Part shown: piece after piece, positions 17,445 to 27,172 of the stretch
How the letters are laid out: every line of letters starts with the position of its first letter
Position numbering within the stretch: the stretch's first letter is position 1
NCBI RefSeq assembly: GCF_027158005.1
Contig: NZ_JAPVLQ010000001.1
Location: 789,745-853,744, forward strand
Reading direction: 5' to 3'
Length of the DNA stretch: 64,000 bases
Origin: Rhodococcus sp. H36-A4
Lineage (GTDB): Bacteria > Actinomycetota > Actinomycetes > Mycobacteriales > Mycobacteriaceae
Program-made: the position numbers and the translations under genes
Notes under the pieces: generated by a model
The model's database searches: none
What the model saw: only the letters and a program-made list of their open reading frames with translations
What the model was told of the DNA's origin: nothing

Positions 17445-17473
17445 ACGGAGCGCCACACGGCGCTCCGTTTTTT
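17445..17473. terminator. Strong rho-independent terminator
   Basis: ACGGAGCGCC, a four-base loop and GGCGCTCCGT form a 10-base perfect stem followed by TTTTT on the plus strand. It ends the MFS/DJ-1 transcript, and lies just before the convergent hydrolase stop. Confidence 0.9.
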
Positions 17474-17476
17474 CGT

Positions 17477-18175
17477 CTACTGGAGCAATTCACCGACAGT
17501 GGCGAGGCTCGGCAACACGTGCGTGAGCGGTGACTTCCTGAGCACGTCCTCGCCGAACGAGCCACTGAGCACGCCGACGACGATGCCGGCGCCCGCATTG
17601 TGCCCGGCGAGAACATCATTGGGCGTGTCCCCAGCCACCAGGACGCGTCGAACATCGGTGACTCCGGTTGCCTCCATGCTGCGGAAGATCAGGTACGGCG
17701 CGGGCCGGCTCGCGGCAACGAGGTCGGAGGTGACGAGCGCGTCGACCGTGTCTTGCTCCCCCGCCCCGACTGTCCAGCCCATCCCGGCGAGGATGGCGTC
17801 GGCAATGTCCGCGGAATACCCGGTCTGCAGGGCAACTTTCACGCCCTCCGAACGCAAGGCGCGCAGGGCCTCGGGTACGCCCGCCACTGGCTTCGGCGGT
17901 GTCTGCCGGTAGGCGGTGATGAGGCGCGCACGAAAATCCTCGAACACTTCGTCCACGAACTTCGGATCGGTGGACGCGCCCAGCCCGTCGAGTAGTCCGG
18001 TGATAGCTTCGAGTTTACTGGTCCCCTTCCACTTGGCCAGCAGTTCGGCCGGTAGCGGGCAGTTTGCTGCGTCGGCGACGGTCCGCGAGAGCACCTCGTA
18101 CACGAGGCCTCCCTCGTCCACGGTGGTACCGGCCATGTCGAGGCTGGCGAGTTCGAACGAGCGAGTGGTGGTCAC
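17477..18175 (-). CDS. Phosphonatase-like HAD hydrolase
   Basis: The 232-residue product has HAD motif I as LASLDMAGTTVDEGG (nucleophile Asp near residue 13), motif II near ALQTGYSADIA and motif III-IV near VLVAGDTPNDVLAGHNAGA. The DMAGT form is typical of phosphonoacetaldehyde hydrolase relatives (TIGR03351, phosphonatase-like). In PhnX itself a Lys in the cap makes a Schiff base; I cannot place that residue with certainty. It starts with GTG 18175 overlapping the GntR stop (GTGA). With the neighbours it likely cleaves a C-P bond or a phosphate ester in phosphonate breakdown. Confidence 0.88.
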   Translation of the reverse strand: MTTTRSFELASLDMAGTTVDEGGLVYEVLSRTVADAANCPLPAELLAKWKGTSKLEAITGLLDGLGASTDPKFVDEVFEDFRARLITAYRQTPPKPVAGVPEALRALRSEGVKVALQTGYSADIADAILAGMGWTVGAGEQDTVDALVTSDLVAASRPAPYLIFRSMEATGVTDVRRVLVAGDTPNDVLAGHNAGAGIVVGVLSGSFGEDVLRKSPLTHVLPSLATVGELLQ

Positions 18176-18915
18176 GAAATCTCCTTGACGATGCGCAGGT
18201 CGTGCGCGGATCGGGTGTTGTCGATGGTGAATGCGACCCGGTCGGGTCGGTACCGGTCGTCGGCGTATTCGAGTGGAGTACCAGAAAGATCGACCGCCCT
18301 GCGCCTTTCGCGCAGCAGGGGCGCCCCTGGGTCGATGTCGAGGTGCGCCGCGTCGACGTCGGTGGCGGCGACGGCATCGATGGTGTGCCTACCTTCGTGC
18401 AGGTCGACGCCCTGCCCGATCAGGTATGCGTAGATGGAACCGGAGTCGGGGTCGAAGTCGAACAGCGTGCGTCCGACCGATTCGATGAAGCTGGAGCGCT
18501 CGAGCATCGCGGGCATTCCGTCGAGCGTCCGGAGCCTGAGCACGTCGACGACGGCGGTGCCTGCTTCCAGGCTGAGCGAGGCTGCGGCCAGCGGAGTCGC
18601 TGCACGGCGAGCTATCTCGAGGGTGCGCTGACCTGGGGTGCGGCCGATCGCCTCCGCCCACGCGGTAAACGACATGAACGTCTCGAACGGTTGCCCGACG
18701 GCGGTGTCGCACACCACCGGTGGACGTCCACGGCCACCGGCGATCAATCCTTCGTTACGTAGCGCGGCCAACGCAGCCCGCACGGTTCCGCGGGAGGCCT
18801 CGAATCTCGTGCACAACTTTGCCTCCGAAGGCATGGGAGCACCGACGGGCAGGGTGCCGTCGACGATCTGTGCACGGAGAGCATCGGCGACGCGGGAATG
18901 CAGCGGAAGTGACAC
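18172..18915 (-). CDS. GntR-family regulator with UTRA domain
   Basis: The start is GTG 18915 (VSLPLHSRVADALR), with GGAGG nine bases upstream. The product is 247 residues, with an N-terminal winged helix (PMPSEAKLCTRFEASRGTVR, about residues 30-50) and a UTRA/HutC ligand-binding domain behind it. PhnF-type regulators of phosphonate operons belong to this subfamily. It is co-transcribed with the hydrolase through a GTGA overlap, and divergent from the oxidoreductase-transporter operon across 170 bases, so it probably controls both. The effector is likely a phosphonate or phosphate-linked compound, by inference. Confidence 0.88.
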   Translation of the reverse strand: MSLPLHSRVADALRAQIVDGTLPVGAPMPSEAKLCTRFEASRGTVRAALAALRNEGLIAGGRGRPPVVCDTAVGQPFETFMSFTAWAEAIGRTPGQRTLEIARRAATPLAAASLSLEAGTAVVDVLRLRTLDGMPAMLERSSFIESVGRTLFDFDPDSGSIYAYLIGQGVDLHEGRHTIDAVAATDVDAAHLDIDPGAPLLRERRRAVDLSGTPLEYADDRYRPDRVAFTIDNTRSAHDLRIVKEIS

Positions 18916-18938
18916 TGAGACTGGCCTCCAACATGATT

Positions 18939-19034
18939 GAACAACTTTGATGCTGCGCAGTCTAACCACTCGAACCTTGCAGAAACAATGCTGCACAACG
19001 GACATGAACGCATGGTGAACTTGTTCGAACAACT
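18939..19034. promoter_or_regulatory. Candidate GntR operator pair
   Basis: The octamer GAACAACT occurs at 18939-18946 and again at 19027-19034, each preceded by TT. The second copy lies in a perfect 12-base palindrome, TTGTTCGAACAA (19021-19032). They lie in the divergent gap between the GntR gene and the oxidoreductase gene, where a HutC-type repressor would act. Confidence 0.4.
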
Positions 19035-19085
19035 CGCTGCGGACCGTTGACGCCCGGTCACCGAGCGGGAACTGTTGTCCAGGTG

Positions 19086-20183
19086 ATGATCGACCGAACC
19101 CCCCACCACCGATTCGACCTCGTCGTCGTCGGCGCCGGCATCGTCGGCCTTGCCCATGCCGTCGACGCGGCCCTGCGCGGTATGTCCGTGGCCGTCGTCG
19201 AACAGGACGACCGTGCCGTCGGCGCCTCCATTCGCAACTTCGGGCATGTCTGCGCCACAGCACAATCCGGACACGCACTGACGCTGGCACTGTCCGCACG
19301 CGAACGCTGGCTGATGCTCGGAAGCAAGGCCGGCTTCGAGGTACGCGAATGCGGCACCCTCGTTCTCGCCCGTGCACCGGACGAGCTGGCTGTACTCGAA
19401 GAGTTCGCCGCCGAACGCGGATCAGAACAGGTGACGCTCGGCGCCGCAACCGGTTCGTTCAGCGGCATCGGCGCCGCACACCTGCCACTCGACCTCCGCG
19501 TCGATCCTCGCGACGCAGTACCGGCGATCGCCGCGTGGCTGGCAGCGGAAGGCGTCGAATTCTTCTGGAACACACACGTCACCGGCATCGACACGAACGC
19601 GGTGCACACCTCGCGCGGTGAGATACACGGCCGGAACATGATTCATGCCGTCGGCCACGACGTCGACCGGCTCTTCCCCGACATTGCCGCCGAATGGAAC
19701 GTCGAACGCTGTCGCCTGCAGATGCTCGAAGTCGCCCCGCCCGGCGACGTCGTCGTCGACGCGGCCGTACTCACCGGACTGTCGATGCTGCGTTACGACG
19801 GGCTCGCGGCGATGCCCTCTGCCACCGAAGTACGCGAGCGGATGAAGGCGGACTCACCCGAACTGCTCGACGCCGTCATGAATCTCATGCTCACTCAACG
19901 CCCCGACGGTGCCATCGTCCTCGGTGACACCCACCATTACGCACGCACCCACACCCCGTTCGACGATGAACGCAACGCCGAACTGCTTCTGCGGGAGGGT
20001 GAATCACTGTTCGGCGCGCCACTGACTGTTCGGCGCCGCTGGCGTGGGGTCTATGCCAGCAGTGACCGCACCGACTTCCTCATCGCCTCCCCCTCCTCGA
20101 ACGTCCGGGTGGTGTCGGTGACCTCCGGAATCGGCATGACCACCGCGTTCGGCCTCGCACCCACCGTCCTCGACTCGTTCTGA
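19086..20183 (+). CDS. FAD-dependent oxidoreductase of phosphonate clusters (TIGR03364-like)
   Basis: From ATG 19086 the product is 365 residues. The dinucleotide-binding motif LVVVGAGIVGLAHAVDAAL (about residues 11-29) is followed by VVEQDD and, at the C-terminus, SGIGMTTAFGLA, as in DadA-type amine oxidases. Such FAD enzymes are associated with phosphonate loci beside phosphonatase-like hydrolases and alcohol dehydrogenases. A plausible role is oxidation of an amino-phosphonate to an aldehyde for the hydrolase. The start is weakly supported, since no strong ribosome site is seen; a GTG at 19083 and a TTG at 19047 are alternatives. Confidence 0.85.
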   Translation: MIDRTPHHRFDLVVVGAGIVGLAHAVDAALRGMSVAVVEQDDRAVGASIRNFGHVCATAQSGHALTLALSARERWLMLGSKAGFEVRECGTLVLARAPDELAVLEEFAAERGSEQVTLGAATGSFSGIGAAHLPLDLRVDPRDAVPAIAAWLAAEGVEFFWNTHVTGIDTNAVHTSRGEIHGRNMIHAVGHDVDRLFPDIAAEWNVERCRLQMLEVAPPGDVVVDAAVLTGLSMLRYDGLAAMPSATEVRERMKADSPELLDAVMNLMLTQRPDGAIVLGDTHHYARTHTPFDDERNAELLLREGESLFGAPLTVRRRWRGVYASSDRTDFLIASPSSNVRVVSVTSGIGMTTAFGLAPTVLDSF

Positions 20184-20206
20184 CCTTCACTTCACCAGGA
20201 GAACCC

Positions 20207-21115
20207 ATGTTCAAGCCCCGCCACGCGGCTCTCGTGATCGCCGCGCTCGCATTCACCCTCACCGCCTGTGGCGACAGTTCCGACTCCGCCGCGAGCACTC
20301 CCACCTGCCCGGGCGGAAAGATCCGCTTCGGTGTGGAGCCTTTCGAGGACCCCGCCAAGCTGACTCCGGCCTTCCAGGTCGTCGGCAAAGCTCTGTCGGA
20401 GAAGCTGAACTGCCCGGTAGAGGTAACTGTGGTGGACAGCTACTCTGCCGAGGTCCTCGCCATGCGCAACGGGCAGCTCGAGCTCGGCGTCTTCGGCCCC
20501 CTCGGTTACGTTTTCGCGAGCCAGGAAGCCGATGCCCGCGCGCTCGCCTCCTTCGGGACGGCCGACGGCCGGCTCTCGACCTACACCGCCGGGATCTGGG
20601 TGCCCAAGGACTCCGACATCGACTCGATCGACGACCTCCGCGGACGCACGCTCGCCCTCTCCGAGCCCGGATCGACCTCAGGTGACGGTCTCCCCCGAAT
20701 GGCGCTGCGCGAGAGCGGAATGAAGGACGACGACGTCAAGATCACCTACGCCGGCGGCCATCCCGAGGCGCTGCTGGCATTGGCCAACGGCAAGGTCGAC
20801 GCCGCCGAGATCAACTCCCAGCAGCTGGCGACCTCCACCGGGGAAGGCCAGTTCGACACCTCGAAGTTCCGTCAGGTGTGGACCTCCGACCCGATCCCCA
20901 ACGACCCGATCACCGTCGCAGGCGGAACAAGCCCAGAATTCCAGAAAGCCGTCGCCGACGCCCTGGTTGATCTGCCGCCCGACGCCGTCGCCGAGGCGGG
21001 CGCTCTGCTCGACGTCGACCCGGCCGGACAACTCCTGCCCGTGGACAAGAGCACGTATCAGCCACTGTTCGACCTGGCCGACGCCCTCGGACTCACCTCC
21101 AAGGACGCGGAATGA
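20207..21115 (+). CDS. phnD: Phosphonate ABC transporter substrate-binding lipoprotein (PhnD type)
   Basis: The 302-residue product has a lipoprotein signal with lipobox LTAC (Cys near residue 22), then a PhnD/SsuA-type binding domain: IRFGVEPFEDPAKLTPAFQ, later LELGVFGPLGYVFA and VPKDSDIDSIDDLRGRTLA with EPGSTSGDG. This pattern fits phosphate/phosphonate-binding proteins. CACCAGGAGAACCC precedes ATG 20207. It is the first transporter gene; its stop overlaps the ATPase start by four bases. The gene symbol is by family analogy; binding specificity is not shown by the sequence. Confidence 0.88.
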   Translation: MFKPRHAALVIAALAFTLTACGDSSDSAASTPTCPGGKIRFGVEPFEDPAKLTPAFQVVGKALSEKLNCPVEVTVVDSYSAEVLAMRNGQLELGVFGPLGYVFASQEADARALASFGTADGRLSTYTAGIWVPKDSDIDSIDDLRGRTLALSEPGSTSGDGLPRMALRESGMKDDDVKITYAGGHPEALLALANGKVDAAEINSQQLATSTGEGQFDTSKFRQVWTSDPIPNDPITVAGGTSPEFQKAVADALVDLPPDAVAEAGALLDVDPAGQLLPVDKSTYQPLFDLADALGLTSKDAE

Positions 21116-21906
21116 CCGCCGACGTGTTGTCCAAAACAACAAGGGATGTAGTTACTTTCGAGCGCGACGCTCCCGCATTGTCGATCCGCGCGTTACGAAC
21201 TTCCTTCGGTGACCGCACCGTCCTGCACGGCGTCGACCTCGACGTGCGCGCCGGGGAACTGGTGGGCATCCTCGGCGCCAACGGGTCCGGCAAGTCGACG
21301 ATGCTGCGATGCGTCGTAGGCCTGACCTCGGTGGACGGCGGCAGCATCGAGATCGGCGGCGAATCCGCACTGACCCAAGGCCGTGTCCGTAAGGCAGCCA
21401 TGGTGTTTCAGCAGATTCATCTCGTCGGTCGAAGATCGGTCCTCGACAACGTCTGCGCAGGCGCCCTCGGCAGATTGTCGCTCCGCAGGTCGTGGTCCAC
21501 CCTCGCATTCCCCCGCGCCCTGCGGGAGGAGGCGATGGGATGCCTCGACCGCGTCGGGCTCGCCGACCGAGCACACGACCGCGCCGACCGACTCTCCGGC
21601 GGCCAGCAACAACGCGTCGCCATCGCCCGAGCACTGTGCCAACGAGCTCCCGTCCTCCTCGCCGACGAACCCGTCTCGGCCCTCGATCCGGCCTCGGCCG
21701 AACAGGTCATGACGTTGCTGCAGTCCTTGGCTTCCGACGGCATCGCCGTCGCCGCGGTACTGCATCAACCAGATCTTGCGCGACGGCATTGCCATCGCAT
21801 GGTCGGGCTCGATCAGGGCCGGATCTCCTTCTCCTGCGCGGCCTACGACCTGGACGACGACACCGTCACCGCGCTCTACAGCCCCTCCGAAAGAGTTGAA
21901 CAATGA
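21112..21906 (+). CDS. phnC: Phosphonate ABC transporter ATP-binding protein (PhnC type)
   Basis: 264 residues. Walker A is LGANGSGKST (about residues 54-63), the Q-loop is VFQQIHLVGRRS, the ABC signature is LSGGQQQRVAIARAL and Walker B is VLLADEPVSALDP. The HLVGRRS segment with a following ALGR is the typical PhnC form. ATGA overlaps join it to phnD upstream and the permease downstream, so the three are translationally coupled. Confidence 0.92.
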   Translation: MTADVLSKTTRDVVTFERDAPALSIRALRTSFGDRTVLHGVDLDVRAGELVGILGANGSGKSTMLRCVVGLTSVDGGSIEIGGESALTQGRVRKAAMVFQQIHLVGRRSVLDNVCAGALGRLSLRRSWSTLAFPRALREEAMGCLDRVGLADRAHDRADRLSGGQQQRVAIARALCQRAPVLLADEPVSALDPASAEQVMTLLQSLASDGIAVAAVLHQPDLARRHCHRMVGLDQGRISFSCAAYDLDDDTVTALYSPSERVEQ

Positions 21907-22724
21907 CCACACTCGATGTTCGACGCCTCGAGGTACCACCTCACCCGCGCCGCCGGATGGGCCCGATCGGGGGCGCCGCCCTCGTCCTCGGTTTGATCGC
22001 CGTGCACATCTGGGCGGTGGAGGAAACCGATGTGTCCGCAACCGCTCTCATCAGCGGGTGGCAGGGCATCACCTCGTTCCTGAGTTCCGCTTTTCCACCG
22101 GACTTTTCGTGGACGACCGTCGTGCAGCCCGGCATCGAGGCATGCCTGGTCACGCTGGCGATCGGACTCGTCGGCACGACGTTCTCCATCCCGTTCTCGA
22201 TCCTGTTCGCCGTACTCGGATCACGGTCGACGAACCGAAACCCGTTCGTATATCAGGCCGTACGCGCCGTCATGTCGTTCCTGCGCGCGGTTCCGGACAT
22301 CGTGTTCGCGCTCATCTTCGTCACCGCCGTCGGGCTCGGACCGTTCGCAGGCGTGCTGGCGATCATCCTGCACAACACCGGAGTGATGGCCAAGCTGTGG
22401 TCGGAGGCGATGGAAGAGATCGACCAGGGACCCATCGACGCACTACGCGTCGCCGGCGCGTCGAGCACGCAGGTAGCGATACATGTAGTTCTGCCGACGG
22501 TCGTTCCGCAGTTCGTCGGACTGTTGCTCTACCGGCTCGACGTCAACGTCCGGTCCTCGCTCGTCCTCGGGCTTGTCGGCGCAGGTGGTATCGGATTCCT
22601 CATCAACCAGTCGATCTCACTGTTCCGTTTCGACGAAATGATGACCTACATCCTGATGGTTCTGGTTCTCGTCGTCGCCGTCGACCTGCTCAGCGGTGCA
22701 GTGCGCAAGCGCCTCGGGGCATGA
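21903..22724 (+). CDS. phnE: Phosphonate ABC transporter permease (PhnE type)
   Basis: 273 residues with about six membrane helices. The cytoplasmic EAA loop is EAMEEIDQGPIDALRVAGAS followed by QVAIHVVLP. The pattern FSIPFSILFAVLGSR and SFLRAVPDIVFALIF matches PhnE permeases, and VRSSLVLGLVGAGGIGFLI is the usual C-terminal region. It overlaps the dehydrogenase start by four bases (ATGA). Only one permease gene is present, so a homodimer is expected. Confidence 0.92.
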   Translation: MTTLDVRRLEVPPHPRRRMGPIGGAALVLGLIAVHIWAVEETDVSATALISGWQGITSFLSSAFPPDFSWTTVVQPGIEACLVTLAIGLVGTTFSIPFSILFAVLGSRSTNRNPFVYQAVRAVMSFLRAVPDIVFALIFVTAVGLGPFAGVLAIILHNTGVMAKLWSEAMEEIDQGPIDALRVAGASSTQVAIHVVLPTVVPQFVGLLLYRLDVNVRSSLVLGLVGAGGIGFLINQSISLFRFDEMMTYILMVLVLVVAVDLLSGAVRKRLGA

Positions 22725-23737
22725 CCGCTCTCGCGGCGGTGTGGTCAGGGACCTCGTTCTCCCTCCAGCAGGTGCCGTTCCCGGAGCTGGCCGATGGTGA
22801 AGTCCTCGTCGAGATCGAACTGTCCACGGTGTGCGGAAGTGACCTGCACACCGTCGCCGGGCATCGCAACACTCCGGTCCCCACCGTCCTCGGGCACGAA
22901 AGCGTCGGACGCGTGATCGACATCGGCGCCGACGCCACCGTTGCCGTCGGCGATCGGGTGGTGTGGACCGTCGGCACAGCCTGCGGCACCTGCAGGAGAT
23001 GCCTGCGCGGGTTACCGCAGAAATGCGTCGACCTCCGCAAGTACGGGCACACCGCGATCAGCGACCGGTGGACTCTCAACGGCGGCTTTGCAACTCACAT
23101 ACACCTCCTCGCCGGAACGCGCACCATCGTCGTACCGGAAGACCTGCCCGCGACGCTCCTCGCTCCCGCAGGGTGCGCCACCGCCACCGTCGTCTGCGCG
23201 GCACGGCGCATCGGGCTCGCCGCAGGTGACGCCGTGGTGGTCCTCGGCTGCGGCATGCTCGGGCTGACCGCAGTGGCCTACGCCCTCGACCGCGGTGCTG
23301 TATCGGTGGTGGCCTGCGATCCGGACCCTGCCCGTCGAGCATCGGCGTCGGAGATCGGGGCGAGCGCGGTGTGCGCGCCGGAAGAGTTGGCCGAGGTGGC
23401 CCGTGGAGCCGATGCCATCTTCGAACTGTCCGGGAGTTCGTCTTCCGTCGCCGCTGCACTCGACGTGGTGGAGCTGGGTGGGCGAATCGCGTTGGTGGGA
23501 TCGGTGTTTCCCAGTTCAGCTGTGGCGTTCGATCCAGAATTTTTGGTCCGCAACCTCGTCACCGTCTCCGGAAGTCACAATTACGCGCCGGCCGACCTCG
23601 TCGAGGCAGTGGAGTTCTTGCAGCGCACACCGGCGGCGCATCTACTGGCTGCTGCCGTCGGCGAGCGTCATCCGCTGGAGGAGATCGATGCTGCCTTCGC
23701 CTCTGGGCGGTCTGCTGTGCGGGGCGCCGTCGGCTAG
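22721..23737 (+). CDS. Zinc alcohol dehydrogenase of phosphonate clusters (TIGR03366-like)
   Basis: The 338-residue product starts at ATG 22721 within the ATGA overlap of phnE. It is a zinc-binding MDR: catalytic-zinc motif TVCGSDLHTVAGH then GHESVGRVID, structural-zinc cysteines in GTACGTCRRCLRGLPQKC, and a Rossmann motif VVVLGCGMLGLTAVAYA (about residues 168-184). Members of this subgroup are associated with phosphonate catabolism, but the substrate is unproven. It is the last gene of the operon; the upstream extension of its frame is antisense or out of phase with the transporter genes. Confidence 0.88.
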   Translation: MTALAAVWSGTSFSLQQVPFPELADGEVLVEIELSTVCGSDLHTVAGHRNTPVPTVLGHESVGRVIDIGADATVAVGDRVVWTVGTACGTCRRCLRGLPQKCVDLRKYGHTAISDRWTLNGGFATHIHLLAGTRTIVVPEDLPATLLAPAGCATATVVCAARRIGLAAGDAVVVLGCGMLGLTAVAYALDRGAVSVVACDPDPARRASASEIGASAVCAPEELAEVARGADAIFELSGSSSSVAAALDVVELGGRIALVGSVFPSSAVAFDPEFLVRNLVTVSGSHNYAPADLVEAVEFLQRTPAAHLLAAAVGERHPLEEIDAAFASGRSAVRGAVG

Positions 23738-23748
23738 CTTCAGGTGAG

Positions 23749-23764
23749 GTACCCCCGGGGGTAC
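23749..23764. promoter_or_regulatory. CsoR/CstR-type operator, copy 1
   Basis: GTACCCCCGGGGGTAC is a perfect 16-base palindrome with the TACC-six-GGTA layout expected for CsoR-family repressors. Its centre is 20 bases, two helical turns, from the centre of copy 2, so two tetramers could bind on one face of the DNA. Confidence 0.75.
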
Positions 23765-23767
23765 TTG

Positions 23768-23785
23768 CATACCCCCCTAGGTATG
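23768..23785. promoter_or_regulatory. CsoR/CstR-type operator, copy 2
   Basis: CATACC and GGTATG flank a six-base CCCCTA spacer, giving six-base perfect arms in the same TACC-six-GGTA layout as copy 1. It is 73 bases upstream of the MMPL start. Confidence 0.75.
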
Positions 23786-23829
23786 TGCGACAGTGGAACG
23801 ACAGAGCCACCGCTGACCGCTGTCGGTCA

Positions 23830-23847
23830 TATACCCCCACCCGTATA
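23830..23847. promoter_or_regulatory. CsoR/CstR-type operator, copy 3 (one mismatch)
   Basis: TATACC and CGTATA flank CCCACC; one base departs from the ideal arm. The right half lies next to the AGGAG ribosome site of the MMPL gene (ATG 23858), so binding here could also occlude initiation of transcription or translation. Confidence 0.6.
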
Positions 23848-23857
23848 GGAGTAGCTG

Positions 23858-26017
23858 ATGTCCGAGTCGGACACCGTTCTGGATTCACGTCGTGAATCGG
23901 AGAAACAACAGCGCCGCAAGCCCGGCATACTCGGCCGACTGGGTAGCACCATGGTCACCCGTCGCAAGTGGGTGTTCGGGGTCTGGCTCATCGCTCTCGT
24001 CGCCCTCGGGTCCGCGGCACCATCGGTCTTCACCTCGCTCGCCGGCGCAGGATGGCAGGCCAACGGCTCCGAATCCGTCCAGGTCCGCGAGCTAGCGCAA
24101 GAACACTTCGGCGGAAACTCCTCCGCCGCGGTGCAGGTCGTGGTGCATTCCGACACCGCGACAATCGACGACCCCGCAGTGCAGCAGACACTCGCCGCAG
24201 TGACCGGAGTTTTCGACGGCGACGCCCGGTTCGGCGAAATCATCGCCCCACAACCCGGTATGACGATCAGCCCCGATCAGCACACCGGCATCGTCATCGC
24301 CGGCGCCAATGCGAGCACCGACGACATGGTCAAAGCCGTCGACGACGTCAAAGAGGACCTGACCGCGCTGTCCGGTGACGGCATCGAGGTCTACCCCACC
24401 GGATCGTCCGCACTGTGGTCCGACTTCAACAAAGCCAACCACGACGCCATGATTCAGGCCGAATTGATATCCTGGCCAGTCACTTTGGCGATCATGGTTC
24501 TCGCGTTCGGCTCCCTCGTCGCCGCAGGACTCCCGTTGCTGCTGACCGTCGCCGGACTCGTCGCCTCCGCAGGTGGCCTCGTACTCCTGAACCAGGTCAC
24601 GCCGATCTCGGTGTGGGCGATGAACTTCGCGATGATGTTCGCTCTCGCCCTCGGAATCGACTACGCCCTCTTCATCGTCTCCCGGTTCCGTGACGCCCTA
24701 CGCAAGTCCGATCCGCGGGCTGCGGTCGCCGAAACCATGGACACCGCCGGTAAAGCAGTGGTCCTCTCCGGCCTGACCGTGCTGGTCAGCCTGACCGCTG
24801 TCCTGCTCGTCCCTGCCCCCGCGGTGCGAACGATGGCCGTCGGCATCATGCTCGCAGTGTTCTTCGTCCTCGTCGCAACCCTGACCTTGCTACCGGCGAC
24901 ACTCGGCGCCCTCGGCCACAAGGTCAACGCAGCTTCACTGCCCTACGCCAAACGCCAAACACATCGCTCACCGAAGTTCGCGGCCTGGGGCGAACTGCTC
25001 CACAAGCACCCCTGGCCGTTCGCAGTCGTCTCCGTCGGCATCTTGATCGCCCTCGCGTTGCCCGTCCTGGGGCTCAAGGTTGCGATGCCGTCCATCGCCG
25101 TCGTCCCCGAGGACGCACCCGTTCGCCAAGGCTACGAACTGGTCCAAGCACAGTTCGGCGACGGCGCACCCGGGGCACTGCAGATAGTCGTCGCCGACGC
25201 CGACGCCCAACAGACCGCGTCAGCGGCAGCAGGCGTCGACGGCATCGCCATGGTCACCCCACCCCAAACCGCCATGGACGGATCAGGATACTCACTCCTA
25301 CAAGCACTTCCGACGGTCGACCCTTCGGACGAAGCGATGGGCACCATCCTCGCCGACCTCCGCGCCGAACTACCGGAGACCGCACTGGTCGGCGGCGCAC
25401 CGGCGGAGAACCTGGACCTGCAGCAAGCCCTGAACGACTACCTGCCGCTGGTGATCGGCATCATCCTCGTCCTCGGTTTCATTCTGTTGCTCGTCGCTCT
25501 GCAAGCCCCGCTGATCGCGGTGCTCGGTACCGTTGTCAGCCTGCTGTCCACCGCCGCAGCATTCGGTGTCGCGAAGCTGATCTTCCAGGACGGTCACGGC
25601 GCGTCACTGCTCGGCTTCACCCCACAGGGCTTCCTCGACGGCTGGGGACCGGTGTTCTTCTTCGCGATGATCTTCGCCATCGCGATGGACTACACCGTCT
25701 TCCTCCTCGCCACCGCGAAAGAACACTACGAGAAGTCCGGTGACGCCAAGATCGCCCAGGTCGACGGGCTCGCCCACTCCGGTCGCGTCATCCTCGCGGC
25801 AGCAGCGGTGATGGTCGCGGTGTTCTTCACCTTCGCGCTCTCCGACCCGCTACCTCCAAAAGAGATGGGGATCATTCTCGGTGTCGCAGTGCTACTCGAC
25901 GCGGTACTGATCAGGCTCATCCTGCTCCCCGTCCTACTACGCCTGACCGGCCACGCGGCCTGGTGGTCACCGGCATGGCTCCGCAAGGTCCTACCGTCCA
26001 TCAGCTTTTCCCACTGA
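23858..26017 (+). CDS. MMPL/RND-family membrane transporter
   Basis: The 719-residue product has one N-terminal helix (about residue 35), a large extracytoplasmic domain, a bundle of five helices (about residues 200-350), a second domain and a second bundle, the duplicated RND layout. Signature residues include MMFALALGIDYALFIVSRF and FAMIFAIAMDYTVFLLAT, each with the conserved Asp-Tyr proton-relay pair. MMPL proteins of mycolic-acid bacteria export lipids or other molecules. The 3' end is 30 bases before the DUF2892 gene. Three CsoR-type palindromes upstream indicate control by a CsoR/CstR-like repressor, which is unusual for an MMPL gene. Confidence 0.9.
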   Translation: MSESDTVLDSRRESEKQQRRKPGILGRLGSTMVTRRKWVFGVWLIALVALGSAAPSVFTSLAGAGWQANGSESVQVRELAQEHFGGNSSAAVQVVVHSDTATIDDPAVQQTLAAVTGVFDGDARFGEIIAPQPGMTISPDQHTGIVIAGANASTDDMVKAVDDVKEDLTALSGDGIEVYPTGSSALWSDFNKANHDAMIQAELISWPVTLAIMVLAFGSLVAAGLPLLLTVAGLVASAGGLVLLNQVTPISVWAMNFAMMFALALGIDYALFIVSRFRDALRKSDPRAAVAETMDTAGKAVVLSGLTVLVSLTAVLLVPAPAVRTMAVGIMLAVFFVLVATLTLLPATLGALGHKVNAASLPYAKRQTHRSPKFAAWGELLHKHPWPFAVVSVGILIALALPVLGLKVAMPSIAVVPEDAPVRQGYELVQAQFGDGAPGALQIVVADADAQQTASAAAGVDGIAMVTPPQTAMDGSGYSLLQALPTVDPSDEAMGTILADLRAELPETALVGGAPAENLDLQQALNDYLPLVIGIILVLGFILLLVALQAPLIAVLGTVVSLLSTAAAFGVAKLIFQDGHGASLLGFTPQGFLDGWGPVFFFAMIFAIAMDYTVFLLATAKEHYEKSGDAKIAQVDGLAHSGRVILAAAAVMVAVFFTFALSDPLPPKEMGIILGVAVLLDAVLIRLILLPVLLRLTGHAAWWSPAWLRKVLPSISFSH

Positions 26018-26047
26018 CATTTCGATACCGAAGATCGGAGACAAAAA

Positions 26048-26278
26048 ATGATCGACAAGTTCTCGGGCTGGCCCATCGAACGCACAGTGCCCGCCCTCGC
26101 AGCGGCCGTCGTCACCACCGGACTGGTCCTCGGCGAAACCAGCTCGCCGCGTTGGCGCTTCCTGAGCGCCTTCGCCGCAGCAAACCTGGGCCTCTACGCT
26201 GCAGTCGGATGGTGCCCGGCGAGCCTGCTACTCGCAAAAGCCGGCGTGCCCAGTCTTCGTAACGTTCGAAACGGGTAG
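26048..26278 (+). CDS. DUF2892 small membrane protein (YgaP-tail-like)
   Basis: The 76-residue product has two hydrophobic segments (PALAAAVVTTGLVLG and NLGLYAAVGWCPASLLLAK). The GWCPASLLL ending with Cys-Pro is typical of the DUF2892 domain, which occurs alone or fused to rhodanese domains and is widely found in sulfur-stress loci. It is preceded by a clear GGAG-type site (GATCGGAGACAAAAA) and lies between the MMPL and DUF302 genes in one transcript. Function is unproven; a membrane role in persulfide handling is an inference from context. Confidence 0.75.
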   Translation: MIDKFSGWPIERTVPALAAAVVTTGLVLGETSSPRWRFLSAFAAANLGLYAAVGWCPASLLLAKAGVPSLRNVRNG

Positions 26279-26317
26279 TCCTTTCACAGGACCGCTCACA
26301 AACGAAAGGGATCACTT

Positions 26318-27140
<823 letters not shown>

Positions 27141-27172
27141 CCGCCTGGAAGTGGCTGACGGGGGTCCTCACA

